DNA of 64,000 nt from Marinomonas gallaica. Its GTDB lineage: Bacteria > Pseudomonadota > Gammaproteobacteria > Pseudomonadales > Marinomonadaceae. Positions 30,428-39,838 of this stretch are shown piece after piece; the stretch's first letter is position 1, and the number at the start of each line of letters is the position of its first letter. Location: contig NZ_LTAX01000001.1 of assembly GCF_001639745.1 (NCBI RefSeq), positions 1 through 64,000 on the forward strand. Reading direction: 5' to 3'. A program made the translations under genes and the position numbers. The notes below the pieces were generated by a model, which was not told the DNA's origin, did not search any database, and saw nothing but the letters and a program-made list of their open reading frames with translations.

Positions 30428-31880
30428 ACGTATTGAGCGCGTTACGCGCCTCCTCACAGTCATCAAAGTGGTGACGTACACCATTAATCTCTTGGTAGGT
30501 CTCGTGCCCTTTACCCGCAATCAACACAATGTCATCCGGTGCCGCCAAGGCGATGGCCTGGGCAATCGCTTTGCGCCGATCAACTTCTACCGATACAGGT
30601 GCTAGGTTCGAATCTAACGCCGTCAATACATCGTCTATAATAGCCAGCGGTGACTCAGTACGAGGATTATCCGACGTCAACCACACGTAATCCGCCTGCT
30701 GCTGTGCCACGGCCAACATCAAAGGACGCTTGCCTTTATCTCGATCTCCACCACAGCCAAAGACACAAATCACTCGACCACTCGCATGATCATGAATCGC
30801 CCTTAACGCCACGTCCAAAGCATCAGACGTATGCGCGTAATCCACTAAAACCAAAGGCGCGTGCTCCGCTTTGCAGGGCTGCATTCGGCCTGGCGCACCT
30901 TTCAAGCCACTAAGCGCCTTCACCAACCTAGCTTCGTGTTTTACTTCACTTAATACGGCAGCCAGTGCCGCCAAGGCATTTTGTACATTGAACTCACCAA
31001 GTAACGGCAAAAAAGCATCGTAACGATTAGCATGTATTTTAATTGAGAGCTGCAAACCCGTCTGGCAAAACGTTTTATCACTCACCCCAAACTCTACACC
31101 CGAAGTAGCCTGAGACGAATAACGCCACACTGGCGCGACACTCCCGTGCGCCATATAATCTGCATAATCCGAGTCAGTGCAAACAATACTGCGCTGTAAA
31201 GTTTCGAACTCAAATAGACGTCGCTTAGCCTGAGCATAAGACGTCATAGAGCCATGGTAATCAAGGTGGTCACGAGTAAGGTTTGAGAAAATCGCTGTTG
31301 ACACTGGCACACCAGCCAAGCGGTTTTGATCTAATGCATGGGAAGATGCCTCAAACGCAACCAATTCAATACCTTGCGCTGCAAAGGAGGATAAAAGTTT
31401 GTGTAAGGTAAGCAAATCAGGTGTGGTTTGTTTAGCTTCTTGCAGATCGTGCAGAGAGCCTATACCAAAAGTACCTATCATGGCGCTCGGCACACCAGCA
31501 GCTTCTGCTAATTGAGCCACATAGTAACAAATGCTGGACTTGCCATTCGTCCCCGTGACCGCAACAATGTGAGCAGGAACAGGACCATAGACATGACGCG
31601 CTAACGTTGCGAGCGCTAACTCAATGTCATCCACTTCGATCAAGGTCAATCTGCTGTGCTGAAGATTCAGACCAGCAGGCACAAGCGCTATGTGACAACC
31701 ATTATCTGCAACTTGATCCAAGTAATCCCAGCCATGACTAGAGACACCAGGGAGCGCCACAAATACTGTTTCAGAGGTCGCTAAACGAGAATCGGTCTCT
31801 AAAGACCGATACTCACACTGATTAATTTGCCAACCATTCTCAAGGTCAAGCCACTCAAGAAGTTGCTCAAAGGTAAACAT
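30411..31880 (-). CDS. murE: UDP-MurNAc-L-Ala-D-Glu--2,6-diaminopimelate ligase
   Basis: Adds the third residue of the stem peptide. The 489-residue protein has the ATP loop VTGTNGKSSICYYVAQ, SSHALDQNRLAG, and the specificity motif TSDNPRTESP, whose Asp-Asn-Pro-Arg selects meso-diaminopimelate rather than lysine. That tells us the cell wall is DAP-type, as expected for a Gram-negative. The C-terminal GKGHETYQEI is typical. It follows ftsI by 1 nt and overlaps murF. Confidence 0.97.
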   Translation of the reverse strand: MFTFEQLLEWLDLENGWQINQCEYRSLETDSRLATSETVFVALPGVSSHGWDYLDQVADNGCHIALVPAGLNLQHSRLTLIEVDDIELALATLARHVYGPVPAHIVAVTGTNGKSSICYYVAQLAEAAGVPSAMIGTFGIGSLHDLQEAKQTTPDLLTLHKLLSSFAAQGIELVAFEASSHALDQNRLAGVPVSTAIFSNLTRDHLDYHGSMTSYAQAKRRLFEFETLQRSIVCTDSDYADYMAHGSVAPVWRYSSQATSGVEFGVSDKTFCQTGLQLSIKIHANRYDAFLPLLGEFNVQNALAALAAVLSEVKHEARLVKALSGLKGAPGRMQPCKAEHAPLVLVDYAHTSDALDVALRAIHDHASGRVICVFGCGGDRDKGKRPLMLAVAQQQADYVWLTSDNPRTESPLAIIDDVLTALDSNLAPVSVEVDRRKAIAQAIALAAPDDIVLIAGKGHETYQEINGVRHHFDDCEEARNALNTYVENA

Positions 31881-31881
31881 T

Positions 31882-33669
31882 TTAGTTTCCTTGTACGATT
31901 CGATGCGACGCCTTATTCGTATTGTCCAAGCGAACTTCCCGTAGGCCTTCAGGACGATCCGGCGGAATATTCAAGGTAGTCAACGCACCTTCCATTACGC
32001 GTGAAAACACTGGCGCTGAAACTTCGCCACCATAGTATTTACGACCTTTGGGGTCATTTACCATAACCACCATCGCCAGTCGCGGATTCGTTGCCGGCGC
32101 AATACCCGCAAACAACGAAATATACTGATCGTATTCATAACCACCCGATCCCACTTTGTGAACCGTACCTGTTTTACCTGCTACATTGTAGCCGGGAATC
32201 TGAGCCTTTTTCCCCGAGCCTTTCGTAACAACGGCTTGCAACATATGCACAACGTCTTGCGCAATATTGGCAGGAATTACTTGGTCACCTTGTGGCGGAA
32301 TATCTTGTTTGAACAGAGTAACAGGCACTTTGTAACCGTGATTTGCCAACGTCATATAGGCTTGCGCAAGCTGCAAAGTCGACAACGACAAACCGTATCC
32401 GTAAGACAAGGTTGCGATTTCAGACGGATGCCACTTAGGATGCATCGGCAGCTTGCCGGTGGCTTCACCTGGAAAACCAAGACCCACAGGTGAGCCAACA
32501 CCCAACTCGTAAAACATATTCCAAATCGTGTCTTGTGGTAACGACAGTGCGATACGAGAGGTCCCGACGTTACTCGATTTCACCAACAATGTTTCTAAAT
32601 CAATGTCACCGTAATTTCTAAAATCGCGAATGGTGTAACGACCAAAACGCAAATAACCGGGGTTTGTATCAATGATAGATTCAGTCGTATATTGACCCGA
32701 GCGCAATGCGGCCGTCACAGAAAAAGGTTTCATGGTTGAGCCTGGCTCAAATAAATCAATGACAGCTCGGTTACGCAACTCGTCAGGCTCTAAATTAGAT
32801 CGGTCATTGGGATTGAATGATGGCTGGTTAACCATCGCCAATATTTCACCTGTGCGCACGTCAAGAATCACGGCTGACGCAGAGCTTGCACGCTGCTCAG
32901 TCACCACAGCTTTCAGCTCACGGTAGGCCATGTATTGAAGACGCATATCAATACTTAGCTCTATATTTTCACCCGCTTGCTCTGGCACTTCTTGTCCCAG
33001 CGTGCGAATAATGTTGCCCTTAAGATCTTTCATGTAAGAGATCTTACCTGGCTGTCCTTGCAGAGCCTGCTCGTAGGCGAGCTCAATGCCTTCCTGCCCT
33101 TTGTCATCAATATTGGTAAAACCAACCACCTGAGCGGTCACCTCACCCGCAGGATAAAAGCGCTTGTACTCTTTGATTTTGCTCACGCCAACGATGTCGG
33201 CCTCTAAGATAACTTCTGCTTCTGGCGGCGGTACCTGACGCTTTAAATACATAAACCCTTTGTTACGGTTTATCTCAAAGCGCTCTTTCAACAATGCCGA
33301 TCCGACGCCCATTGCATCCGCTAAGCGTTTGATTTCTTTCTCTGGGTACAAGCGCTCGCCAACAGGCTTTGATAAGTTCTCTGGGTCTTTATCTAAACCC
33401 CATAACATTTTAGGGTTAGCAATCACCGTCCAAGTCGGGGTACTAACCGCTAGCGGTTCACCATTACGATCTAAGATCATGCCACGAGTAGCAGGAATGG
33501 ATTCAGTACGAACAGCTCGCATTTCGCCTTGGTTTTGCAAAAACTCTTTATCAAGCACCGTTAAATAGAACAAACGCCCTGCGGCAACGGAAAACAAAGC
33601 GAAGGCGATGGCGTAGACAAGATATAGACGCCATTTGCTGGGTGAAAAATTGTGTTCGTTTGTGTTCAT
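31882..33669 (-). CDS. ftsI: Peptidoglycan transpeptidase FtsI (PBP3)
   Basis: The septum-specific class B penicillin-binding protein that crosslinks new peptidoglycan with FtsW. The 595-residue protein has a short cytoplasmic tail, one membrane helix (about 14-37), a pedestal domain (about 55-225) and the transpeptidase domain with nucleophile Ser311 in GSTMK, SSN at 365-367 and KTGT at 499-502. The ATG overlaps the ftsL stop (ATGA). No Cys or insertion breaks the active site. Confidence 0.98.
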   Translation of the reverse strand: MNTNEHNFSPSKWRLYLVYAIAFALFSVAAGRLFYLTVLDKEFLQNQGEMRAVRTESIPATRGMILDRNGEPLAVSTPTWTVIANPKMLWGLDKDPENLSKPVGERLYPEKEIKRLADAMGVGSALLKERFEINRNKGFMYLKRQVPPPEAEVILEADIVGVSKIKEYKRFYPAGEVTAQVVGFTNIDDKGQEGIELAYEQALQGQPGKISYMKDLKGNIIRTLGQEVPEQAGENIELSIDMRLQYMAYRELKAVVTEQRASSASAVILDVRTGEILAMVNQPSFNPNDRSNLEPDELRNRAVIDLFEPGSTMKPFSVTAALRSGQYTTESIIDTNPGYLRFGRYTIRDFRNYGDIDLETLLVKSSNVGTSRIALSLPQDTIWNMFYELGVGSPVGLGFPGEATGKLPMHPKWHPSEIATLSYGYGLSLSTLQLAQAYMTLANHGYKVPVTLFKQDIPPQGDQVIPANIAQDVVHMLQAVVTKGSGKKAQIPGYNVAGKTGTVHKVGSGGYEYDQYISLFAGIAPATNPRLAMVVMVNDPKGRKYYGGEVSAPVFSRVMEGALTTLNIPPDRPEGLREVRLDNTNKASHRIVQGN

Positions 33670-33932
33670 GGCTTCACTATGACCAATTCTTCAGGGGTAG
33701 GAGCACGCATCTTTAAATCCTTTATAGCCGCTTGTTCCAATCGACTTGGCTGGGTCAGGGCGCTTTGTTCCAACAATAGCTGCCCCCAAACCACCTCATA
33801 ATTCACTTCATCTTTTTTTAACTTCTGCAGATACGAAAAATCCCTGCGAAAGTCATACACTTGAATGACCAATACAATCGCCATAACACCTAGCAGCACA
33901 AGTGCTCCTATAAACGATAGATGCTTTGCCAT
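33666..33932 (-). CDS. ftsL: Cell division protein FtsL
   Basis: A small bitopic divisome protein that forms the FtsQLB complex and activates FtsWI. With the ATG at 33932 it has 88 residues: a membrane helix (about 5-25, FIGALVLLGVMAIVLVIQVY) and a periplasmic coiled-coil (about 26-75). FtsL is identified mainly by this architecture and by its place between rsmH and ftsI, since sequence conservation is low. An alternative GTG at 33944 would add four residues. A frame reaching 34031 lies inside rsmH and is rejected. Confidence 0.9.
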   Translation of the reverse strand: MAKHLSFIGALVLLGVMAIVLVIQVYDFRRDFSYLQKLKKDEVNYEVVWGQLLLEQSALTQPSRLEQAAIKDLKMRAPTPEELVIVKP

Positions 33933-33936
33933 TGGC

Positions 33937-34875
33937 TCATTCACTGACGCGCTCCATGACACGCAACACGGCACTGCGTGAACGAACGTTATCATCCACT
34001 TCCCCTTTAGAAGGTTTGGTCGCCTTGCCAATGGTCTTAAAGTGAATATTTAAATGCGCGTTTTGAATCGGCAAATGGCGCGGTAAATCCGGCCCTTTAC
34101 ACATCTTTTTCATAAATTGCTTAACGATACGATCTTCTAGTGAATGAAAACTGATGACGACCAGACGACCACCTACTTTTAGTGCTTTAGCAGCCGCTTC
34201 CAGGCCCTCTTCTAGATCACCTAGCTCGTTATTAATGAAAATTCGGATCCCTTGAAATGCGCGAGTCGCTGGGTTTTTACCTTTCTCCCAAGCGGGATGT
34301 GCTTCAGCAACAATTTTAGCCAATTGCGTGGTGGTGGTAATCGGTGTTTGTGAACGCTTTTCGACTATCGCGCGAGCAATACGACGAGAGAAACGCTCTT
34401 CACCATATTGATACATCACGTCGGCAATCTCTTTCTCTTTCGCGACCGCAATCCAATGTGCTGCACTCATGCCCACATCTGGATTCATACGCATGTCCAA
34501 CGGGCCATCGTTCATAAAACTAAAACCACGGCTAGCGTCGTCTAATTGAGGAGACGAAACACCTAAATCCATCATAATGCCGTCGACTTTATCAGTACCA
34601 AACACTTCCTGAATATGCTCAGCCATGTTGGCAAAACTGTCTTGCACAATCGTAAAACGCTCATCCTCGGCTTCAAGTGCTTTACCGTGTCCTATTGCAA
34701 CGGGATCTTTATCAAAACCAAGCATTGTTCCTGTCGTCAGGCGCGATAACACCAAACGCGTATGTCCACCACGGCCAAACGTTCCATCGACATAGGTTCC
34801 TGCTGTATCGGTTACAAGCATGTCTACCGATTCATTCAGCATGACACTGATATGTTCTGGCGTTGTTTCTGTCAT
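33937..34875 (-). CDS. rsmH: 16S rRNA m4C1402 methyltransferase RsmH
   Basis: Methylates N4 of C1402 in the ribosomal P site. The 312-residue protein has the SAM motif [33 protein letters not shown] and [12 protein letters not shown], and ends with [13 protein letters not shown] plus the RSRSAVLRV tail. The ATG at 34875 overlaps the mraZ stop (ATGA) and gives the family N-terminus [13 protein letters not shown]. The frame runs open upstream into mraZ but that extension has no support. Confidence 0.97.
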   Translation of the reverse strand: MTETTPEHISVMLNESVDMLVTDTAGTYVDGTFGRGGHTRLVLSRLTTGTMLGFDKDPVAIGHGKALEAEDERFTIVQDSFANMAEHIQEVFGTDKVDGIMMDLGVSSPQLDDASRGFSFMNDGPLDMRMNPDVGMSAAHWIAVAKEKEIADVMYQYGEERFSRRIARAIVEKRSQTPITTTTQLAKIVAEAHPAWEKGKNPATRAFQGIRIFINNELGDLEEGLEAAAKALKVGGRLVVISFHSLEDRIVKQFMKKMCKGPDLPRHLPIQNAHLNIHFKTIGKATKPSKGEVDDNVRSRSAVLRVMERVSE

Positions 34876-35327
34876 AGTGAGATATCCATCAAAGTATCGA
34901 GTTCTAAGTTTTCTAACGTGGCTTCGGACAGGTACTCTTCTCGCTGAGTTTCCCACTCTTCCAAGCCCCAAATTTCTAGTTTCTTACCCTGACCTAACAG
35001 GGTGGATTTGCGTTCAATTTTGGCAAACTCTCGCAGCGGACTAGGCAATAACACCCGCCCCGCACTATCAAGCTCCAAATCGGTTGCGTGACCCACCAAC
35101 AAACGCTGCAATCTTCTTGCTTGCGGATTAAATGTTGGTAGGCGATCTAATTTCTCTTGGATTTGCTCCCACTCTTGCAATGGATACAGCAGCAAGCATC
35201 TTGACATCGGATCAATGGTAACAATCAGTCCAGCTTCATCGTATTGGAGGAATTCGTCGCGTAAGCGCGCCGGCAGAGACATCCGCCCCTTAGCGTCCAC
35301 ACTTACCTGATGAATTCCTCTAAACAT
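34872..35327 (-). CDS. mraZ: Division/cell wall cluster regulator MraZ
   Basis: An AbrB-like ring-forming DNA-binding protein that represses its own division-gene promoter. The 151-residue protein (E. coli 152) contains two MraZ/AbrB repeats, [23 protein letters not shown] and the second around [20 protein letters not shown]. The ATG at 35327 fits the family start and has GGGA 7 nt upstream; the ATG at 35333 is too close to it. Three 10-bp-spaced TGGGN-like boxes lie immediately upstream. Confidence 0.96.
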   Translation of the reverse strand: MFRGIHQVSVDAKGRMSLPARLRDEFLQYDEAGLIVTIDPMSRCLLLYPLQEWEQIQEKLDRLPTFNPQARRLQRLLVGHATDLELDSAGRVLLPSPLREFAKIERKSTLLGQGKKLEIWGLEEWETQREEYLSEATLENLELDTLMDISL

Positions 35328-35334
35328 GCCCATA

Positions 35335-35359
35335 TCCCACTTATCGACACTCTCCCCCA
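35335..35359 (-). promoter_or_regulatory. MraZ operator: three 10-bp-phased TGGGN-like boxes
   Basis: On the minus strand the sequence reads TGGGG-GAGAG-TGTCG-ATAAG-TGGGA just before mraZ. MraZ is known to bind TGGGN repeats separated by 5 nt. Boxes 1 and 3 match, while the middle box (TGTCG) is degenerate. The spacing is exact. This is probably the autoregulatory site of the division cluster. Confidence 0.65.
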
Positions 35360-35398
35360 CAATTTAACACTAATTTTTCAAATAGATAAAAAAAAACC

Positions 35399-35421
35399 AA
35401 AAAAAATTCGCACAAGGCGAA
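35399..35421 (-). terminator. Terminator downstream of rnpB
   Basis: TTCGC-CTTGT-GCGAA followed by TTTTTTTT on the minus strand, about 70 nt beyond the mature RNase P RNA 3' end. It would end the rnpB precursor before the mraZ promoter region. Confidence 0.75.
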
Positions 35422-35487
35422 CTATTTGGTCATTCAGTACGTTTTATTGGCGAAAAACTGAGGATTGAGATCAATCTGGAAGGAAAA

Positions 35488-35841
35488 TGTGCAAGTTGGC
35501 CGATAAGCCGGGTTCTGTCGTGGACAGTCATTCATCTAATACGTACATCACTGCACGTCTTTAGCAACCTACCCGAACTCAGTGCGGGTCACACCAATGA
35601 GTTCCTATTTGGTCTTGCTTCAAGTGGGGTTTACCTTGCCACGAACTGTTACCAGTCGCGCGGTGCGCTCTTACCGCACCATTTCAACCTTACCGGCAGC
35701 AAGCTGCTTAGGCGGTTTATTTTCTGCTGCACTTTCCGTAGGCTCACGCCCCCCAGGCGTTACCTGGCACTTTACCCTGCGAAGCCCGGACTTTCCTCCC
35801 CTCTAGCACAAGGCTAAAGCGGCGACTGTCTGGCCAACTTG
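35488..35841 (-). ncRNA. rnpB: RNase P RNA (type A)
   Basis: The catalytic RNA that trims tRNA 5' leaders, about 354 nt. On the minus strand it starts CAAGTTGGCCAGACAGTCG (matching the E. coli 5' end), contains the universally conserved GAGGAAAGTCCGGGCT, GGTAAGGTTGAAA and AGAACCCGGCTTATCGGCC, and its two ends pair (AAGTTGGCC with GGCCAACTT) to form P1. Exact ends are estimated from that pairing and from the promoter position. It lies between the Cpx-like kinase gene and mraZ. Confidence 0.97.
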
Positions 35842-35850
35842 CGGTGCGAA

Positions 35851-35878
35851 ATACTACAGGGTAAAGCGACAGATGCAA
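35851..35878 (-). promoter_or_regulatory. Putative rnpB promoter
   Basis: TTGCAT (35878-35873) and TAGTAT (35856-35851) are 16 nt apart on the minus strand. A GC-rich discriminator (GCACCGC) follows and the expected start falls on the first base of rnpB. It lies in the 56-nt gap after the histidine kinase stop. Confidence 0.55.
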
Positions 35879-35897
35879 GAAAAATCGTATAAATCGT

Positions 35898-37229
35898 TTA
35901 TTTGCCCGTTAACGGCAAGCAGAAACTGACCTCTAAACCACCCTCAGGGCGATTAAAAGCTTGAATTTCGCCATTATGCGCCTGAACAATTCGTTTCGCG
36001 ATGGTTAGCCCAACACCGAAACCGCCGCTGTTTGACTCACGCGCCGACGATGAACGAAAAAACGCATGAAAAATCTTTTCCAGCATTTCATCTGCTACAC
36101 CCGGTCCATTATCTTTAATAGAAATGACCGCTCGCTTATCCACTTCCTTAGAACAGACTTCGACCTTACAACCTTCTCCAGAATAGAAGCACGCGTTTCG
36201 CAGTACATTTTCAACTGCATGGCGTAATTGCACAGAGTCACCATGTAAAGTTTTAGGTAAGTCACCCGTCTTTTCGATGGTTATACCCCGCAACTGAGAC
36301 TCAAACTGTACATCGGCTACAATATCACCTAACCACACCTGCACGTCAATCTCACCTTTTTGCATGGAAGCGGCCTCAAGGCGCGAAAGTGTCAACACCT
36401 GACCAATAAGCTCATCTAACTCATGCAACTCATTACGAATACGGTCGAGATAACTTTGCTGCGTAGGCATACCATGCTTGTCTTCCGCAATGGTTAATGC
36501 CACTTCAATTCGAGCTAAAGGCGTACGTAGCTCATGAGACACATCACGTAACAAACGCTCTTTAGAGCTTAACAGTGTCTCGATGCGCCCTGCCATTTCA
36601 TTAAACTCACGCGCCAGATTACCAATAGCATCGTTACGCTTAACCAAACGATCGTCGACACGCGCCGTCATATCACCTTGGCCAAATGAACGCGTGATTC
36701 TTTGAAGCTTTAACAAAGGCCCCATCAACCAATATGCTAAGATTCCACTGGAGACGAACAGCCCGAGCAAGGACAATAGCGCAATAGCCCACGGACTAAT
36801 GGCATCATTATTATCCTGTGGTCGAAATACCAGAAGGTATTGAACATTACTGGCGCCAATTACCTGAATAAACTGACTACGGCGCGCATCAGCAGACGCC
36901 TTTTGATCCTCCTTCGACTCCGTATCACTGTCAATGGAAGATTGTTCGCGAAAATTACGTGGCAACGGACGCAATAAAGGGCGCCCATTTTCTTGATAAA
37001 TAAAAATACTGCCCTGTAATTGCTGCTCATATTGCCGTGCCTGCTCTTGAAGTGCGCTCGTACCACTCTTCTCATAAGTGGATACCAAGCTTACACCAAT
37101 ATCACCTAACACATCAGCCGACACTTGGTCACGGTCTTCAACAAAATCGACCACCCCCAAACCAATTGCAACGACAATCATGTTAGAAAACAGTACAACT
37201 AAAAAGACTCGTAAAAATGTATTTTTCAT
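35898..37229 (-). CDS. CpxA-like sensor histidine kinase
   Basis: An inner-membrane sensor kinase of 443 residues. TM1 spans about 6-28, a periplasmic loop of about 115 residues follows (with an acidic, Ser/Asp-rich stretch near 95-115), TM2 about 146-169, a HAMP domain about 170-222, HisKA with phosphorylated His232 in DVSHELRTPLARIEVAL, then HATPase with N box NACFYSGEG, DNGPGV and GFGVGL. The architecture resembles CpxA, but the envelope signal is inferred only. ATG at 37229 fits the start MKNTFLRVFL. It follows its response regulator by about 25 nt. Confidence 0.92.
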   Translation of the reverse strand: MKNTFLRVFLVVLFSNMIVVAIGLGVVDFVEDRDQVSADVLGDIGVSLVSTYEKSGTSALQEQARQYEQQLQGSIFIYQENGRPLLRPLPRNFREQSSIDSDTESKEDQKASADARRSQFIQVIGASNVQYLLVFRPQDNNDAISPWAIALLSLLGLFVSSGILAYWLMGPLLKLQRITRSFGQGDMTARVDDRLVKRNDAIGNLAREFNEMAGRIETLLSSKERLLRDVSHELRTPLARIEVALTIAEDKHGMPTQQSYLDRIRNELHELDELIGQVLTLSRLEAASMQKGEIDVQVWLGDIVADVQFESQLRGITIEKTGDLPKTLHGDSVQLRHAVENVLRNACFYSGEGCKVEVCSKEVDKRAVISIKDNGPGVADEMLEKIFHAFFRSSSARESNSGGFGVGLTIAKRIVQAHNGEIQAFNRPEGGLEVSFCLPLTGK

Positions 37230-37255
37230 ACAATCAGGCAACCAGCATCAGTCGG

Positions 37256-37951
37256 CTAGCCTTCTTCTCCATCCACAAAGATGTATCCAACACCACGAAC
37301 CGTTTTAATTCGTGGCTCGCCATTTTCGAAGCTACCAACTTTTTTGCGCAAGTTACTTATGTGCATATCTAGGCTGCGATCATACATGGTCAACTTACGA
37401 CCCAGCGCTTTTTCAGATAGATCCTGCTTGGTTAACACTTGCCCAGGCACCATCATCATACATTCTAGTAGCGAATACTCAGAAGTAGTCAACTCGATCG
37501 CTTCGTCATTTAGATAAACCGTACGGTCACGGCGTCTTAATAACACGTCAGACAAAGATAAATCAGACATCGGGTCGTCTTCTCTTTCCTGAGAAGAGCG
37601 GCGCAAAATAGCCTTAATTCGAGCCAACAGCTCACGAGGATTGAAAGGCTTAGACAAATAATCATCAGCCCCCATCTCCAACCCTAGAATACGGTCGATA
37701 TCGTCCCCTTTCGCTGTCAACATAATGACTGGGATCGCACACTTATTTCGGATCTGCTTAAGCGTTTCAAAACCATCAAGAACTGGCATCATTACATCTA
37801 AAATAACAATATCAGGGCGATCTTGTTCCATATAATCCAATGCTTCCTGCCCATTCCATGCATGAGTAACCTCATACCCTTCACCATCGAAGTACTCTTT
37901 AACCAAATCCGATAGACGAGCATCGTCGTCTGCTAAAAGCATCTTAACCAT
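37256..37951 (-). CDS. CpxR-like response regulator (OmpR family)
   Basis: A DNA-binding response regulator of 231 residues. The receiver domain has acidic residues Asp8-Asp10, phosphoacceptor Asp52 (VILDVMMPVLDG), Thr in MLTAKGD and Lys in LSKPFNPRELLARI. A winged-helix domain of the OmpR type occupies about 130-228 (LTTSEYSLLECMM, DRSLDMHISNLRKKVG, IKTVRGVGYIFV). It pairs with the kinase gene immediately downstream. CpxR-like is my nearest description; target genes cannot be seen. Confidence 0.92.
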   Translation of the reverse strand: MVKMLLADDDARLSDLVKEYFDGEGYEVTHAWNGQEALDYMEQDRPDIVILDVMMPVLDGFETLKQIRNKCAIPVIMLTAKGDDIDRILGLEMGADDYLSKPFNPRELLARIKAILRRSSQEREDDPMSDLSLSDVLLRRRDRTVYLNDEAIELTTSEYSLLECMMMVPGQVLTKQDLSEKALGRKLTMYDRSLDMHISNLRKKVGSFENGEPRIKTVRGVGYIFVDGEEG

Positions 37952-38068
37952 AATCGGCCCTTAAAATGTAAAGTTATTTGACTATTAGATAATATGGTAG
38001 TAGACGAACAATTAAACCCCTCTTTTCAAAGAATTGACAATGTTTGCAATTGAGCTGACGTATTGGTC

Positions 38069-38106
38069 TAAAAAAACACCCCACTGACATTCGTCAGCGA
38101 GGTGTT
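38069..38106 (-). terminator. Terminator after class I fumarase
   Basis: On the minus strand AACACC...CTGAC-GAAT-GTCAG...GGTGTT forms an interrupted stem followed by TTTTTTT. It lies about 25 nt past the fumarase stop. The rest of the 37952-38130 gap should hold the response regulator promoter, which I could not pin down. Confidence 0.85.
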
Positions 38107-38130
38107 ATCGTAACAAACGCTAAATAAGCA

Positions 38131-39648
38131 CTATTTCACTTCAAGCACTTGCGCTTCAATTTTAGCCTTCCATTCAGCAGGACCCGTTAAATGAACAGAC
38201 GTACCTGCCGAATCAACCGCTACGGTTACCGGCATATCCACCACATCAAACTCGTAAATGGCTTCCATGCCCATTTCCGGAAATGCAACCACTTCTGCTT
38301 TCTTGATCGCTTTTGATACTAAGTACGCCGCGCCACCAACAGCCATCAGGTAAACGGCACCGAACTCTTTAATAGCTTCAATCGCGGCTGGGCCACGCTC
38401 GGCCTTACCAATCATGCCTAAAAGCCCCGTCTTCTCAAGCATTGTATGGGTAAATTTATCCATACGTGTAGACGTTGTTGGGCCGGCAGGACCAACCGCC
38501 TCATCACGAATCGGATCCACTGGACCAACGTAATAGATAAAGCGGCCTTTAAGGTCCACAGGCAACTCTTCGCCGTTGGCCATCATTTCAACCATCTTTT
38601 TATGCGCCGCATCACGACCCGTCAGCATTTTGCCATTTAGAAGCACAGTTTCACCCGGCTTCCAGTCTTTCACCATTTCAGGTGTCACTTCATCAAGGTT
38701 TACGCGACGAACACTGTCGCCCACTTCCCAAGTGATATCAGGCCAATCATCTAAAGAAGGCGGCACAAGGTCCGCAGGACCAGAGCCATCCAGAACAAAG
38801 TGCGCATGACGCGTGGCGGCACAGTTTGGAATCATGGCAACAGGCAATGACGCAGCATGGGTTGGATAATCCATAATTTTCACATCAAGAACGGTTGTCA
38901 AACCACCTAGACCTTGCGCACCAATACCAAGGTTATTCACGGCCTCAAAGATTTCAAGACGAAGCTCTTCAACACGATTTTGTGGCCCACGCGCTTTCAG
39001 TTCATGAATATCAATAGGCTCCATTAGAGATTCTTTTGCCATAACCATGGCTTTCTCTGCCGTGCCACCAATACCAATACCCAACATACCTGGCGGACAC
39101 CAGCCAGCGCCCATAGTTGGAACCGTTTTCTTAACCCACTCAACAATCGAGTCCGATGGGTTAAGCATTGCGAGTTTAGATTTGTTCTCAGAACCGCCGC
39201 CTTTTGCTGCCACATGCACTTCAACCGTATCACCTGGGACAATTTCCATATGAATCACAGCCGGCGTGTTGTCTTTGGTATTTTTACGAGCACCAGCAGG
39301 ATCATCAAGAATCGAAGCACGTAAAACGTTGTCTGGATGAAGGTAAGCACGACGCACACCTTCATTAATCATGTCAGTGACGCTCATAGAGCTTTCCCAC
39401 TGAACATTCATACCTACCTTAACGAATACAGTAACAATGCCCGTATCTTGACAAATTGGACGCTTACCTTCTGCACACATACGTGAGTTGATAAGAATCT
39501 GAGCCATGGAATCTTTTGCCGCTTGGCTTTCTTCACGCTCATAAGCTTCATGAACAGCGTTTACAAAATCTAAGGGATGGTAATAAGAAATAAACTGAAG
39601 AGAATCTGCGACACTGTCGATCAGATCGTCCTGTTTAATAATGCTCAT
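38131..39648 (-). CDS. fumA: Fumarate hydratase, class I (4Fe-4S)
   Basis: Interconverts fumarate and malate in the TCA cycle, using an oxygen-sensitive iron-sulfur cluster rather than the FumC mechanism. The 505-residue fused alpha-beta protein has the alpha part (about 1-290, with RPICQDTGIVTVFVKVG, a cluster Cys, AKGGGSENKSKLAMLNP and WCPPGMLGIGIGGTAEKA) and the beta part (about 310-505, with LLNGKMLTGRDAAHKKM, YYVGPVDP and GPTTSTRMDKF). The start at 39648 has GGAGAGG upstream. The sequence cannot distinguish FumA from FumB, or fully exclude a tartrate dehydratase role. Confidence 0.93.
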   Translation of the reverse strand: MSIIKQDDLIDSVADSLQFISYYHPLDFVNAVHEAYEREESQAAKDSMAQILINSRMCAEGKRPICQDTGIVTVFVKVGMNVQWESSMSVTDMINEGVRRAYLHPDNVLRASILDDPAGARKNTKDNTPAVIHMEIVPGDTVEVHVAAKGGGSENKSKLAMLNPSDSIVEWVKKTVPTMGAGWCPPGMLGIGIGGTAEKAMVMAKESLMEPIDIHELKARGPQNRVEELRLEIFEAVNNLGIGAQGLGGLTTVLDVKIMDYPTHAASLPVAMIPNCAATRHAHFVLDGSGPADLVPPSLDDWPDITWEVGDSVRRVNLDEVTPEMVKDWKPGETVLLNGKMLTGRDAAHKKMVEMMANGEELPVDLKGRFIYYVGPVDPIRDEAVGPAGPTTSTRMDKFTHTMLEKTGLLGMIGKAERGPAAIEAIKEFGAVYLMAVGGAAYLVSKAIKKAEVVAFPEMGMEAIYEFDVVDMPVTVAVDSAGTSVHLTGPAEWKAKIEAQVLEVK

Positions 39649-39783
39649 GCGCCTCTCCTGCTGAGTACTTATACTTTTATGGGGAAGCAGAATGTTAAAA
39701 GAAGCGCCTTGGCTTTAAAAGACAAAACCAAAATTTTCAGTAAATATACTGCACATTCATAATATCAATGCACATTAAGCGTA

Positions 39784-39819
39784 CAAAATAGCCCCACTTG
39801 ACTGACAACCAATGGGGCT
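39784..39819 (-). terminator. Terminator after the DUF2786-like gene
   Basis: On the minus strand AGCCCCA pairs with TGGGGCT around a 16-nt loop and is followed by ATTTTG. It lies about 20 nt after the stop at 39839. The remaining 39649-39783 gap should contain the fumarase promoter, with nothing else identifiable. Confidence 0.65.
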
Positions 39820-39838
39820 TGTTTTGATAAAAAGCATT

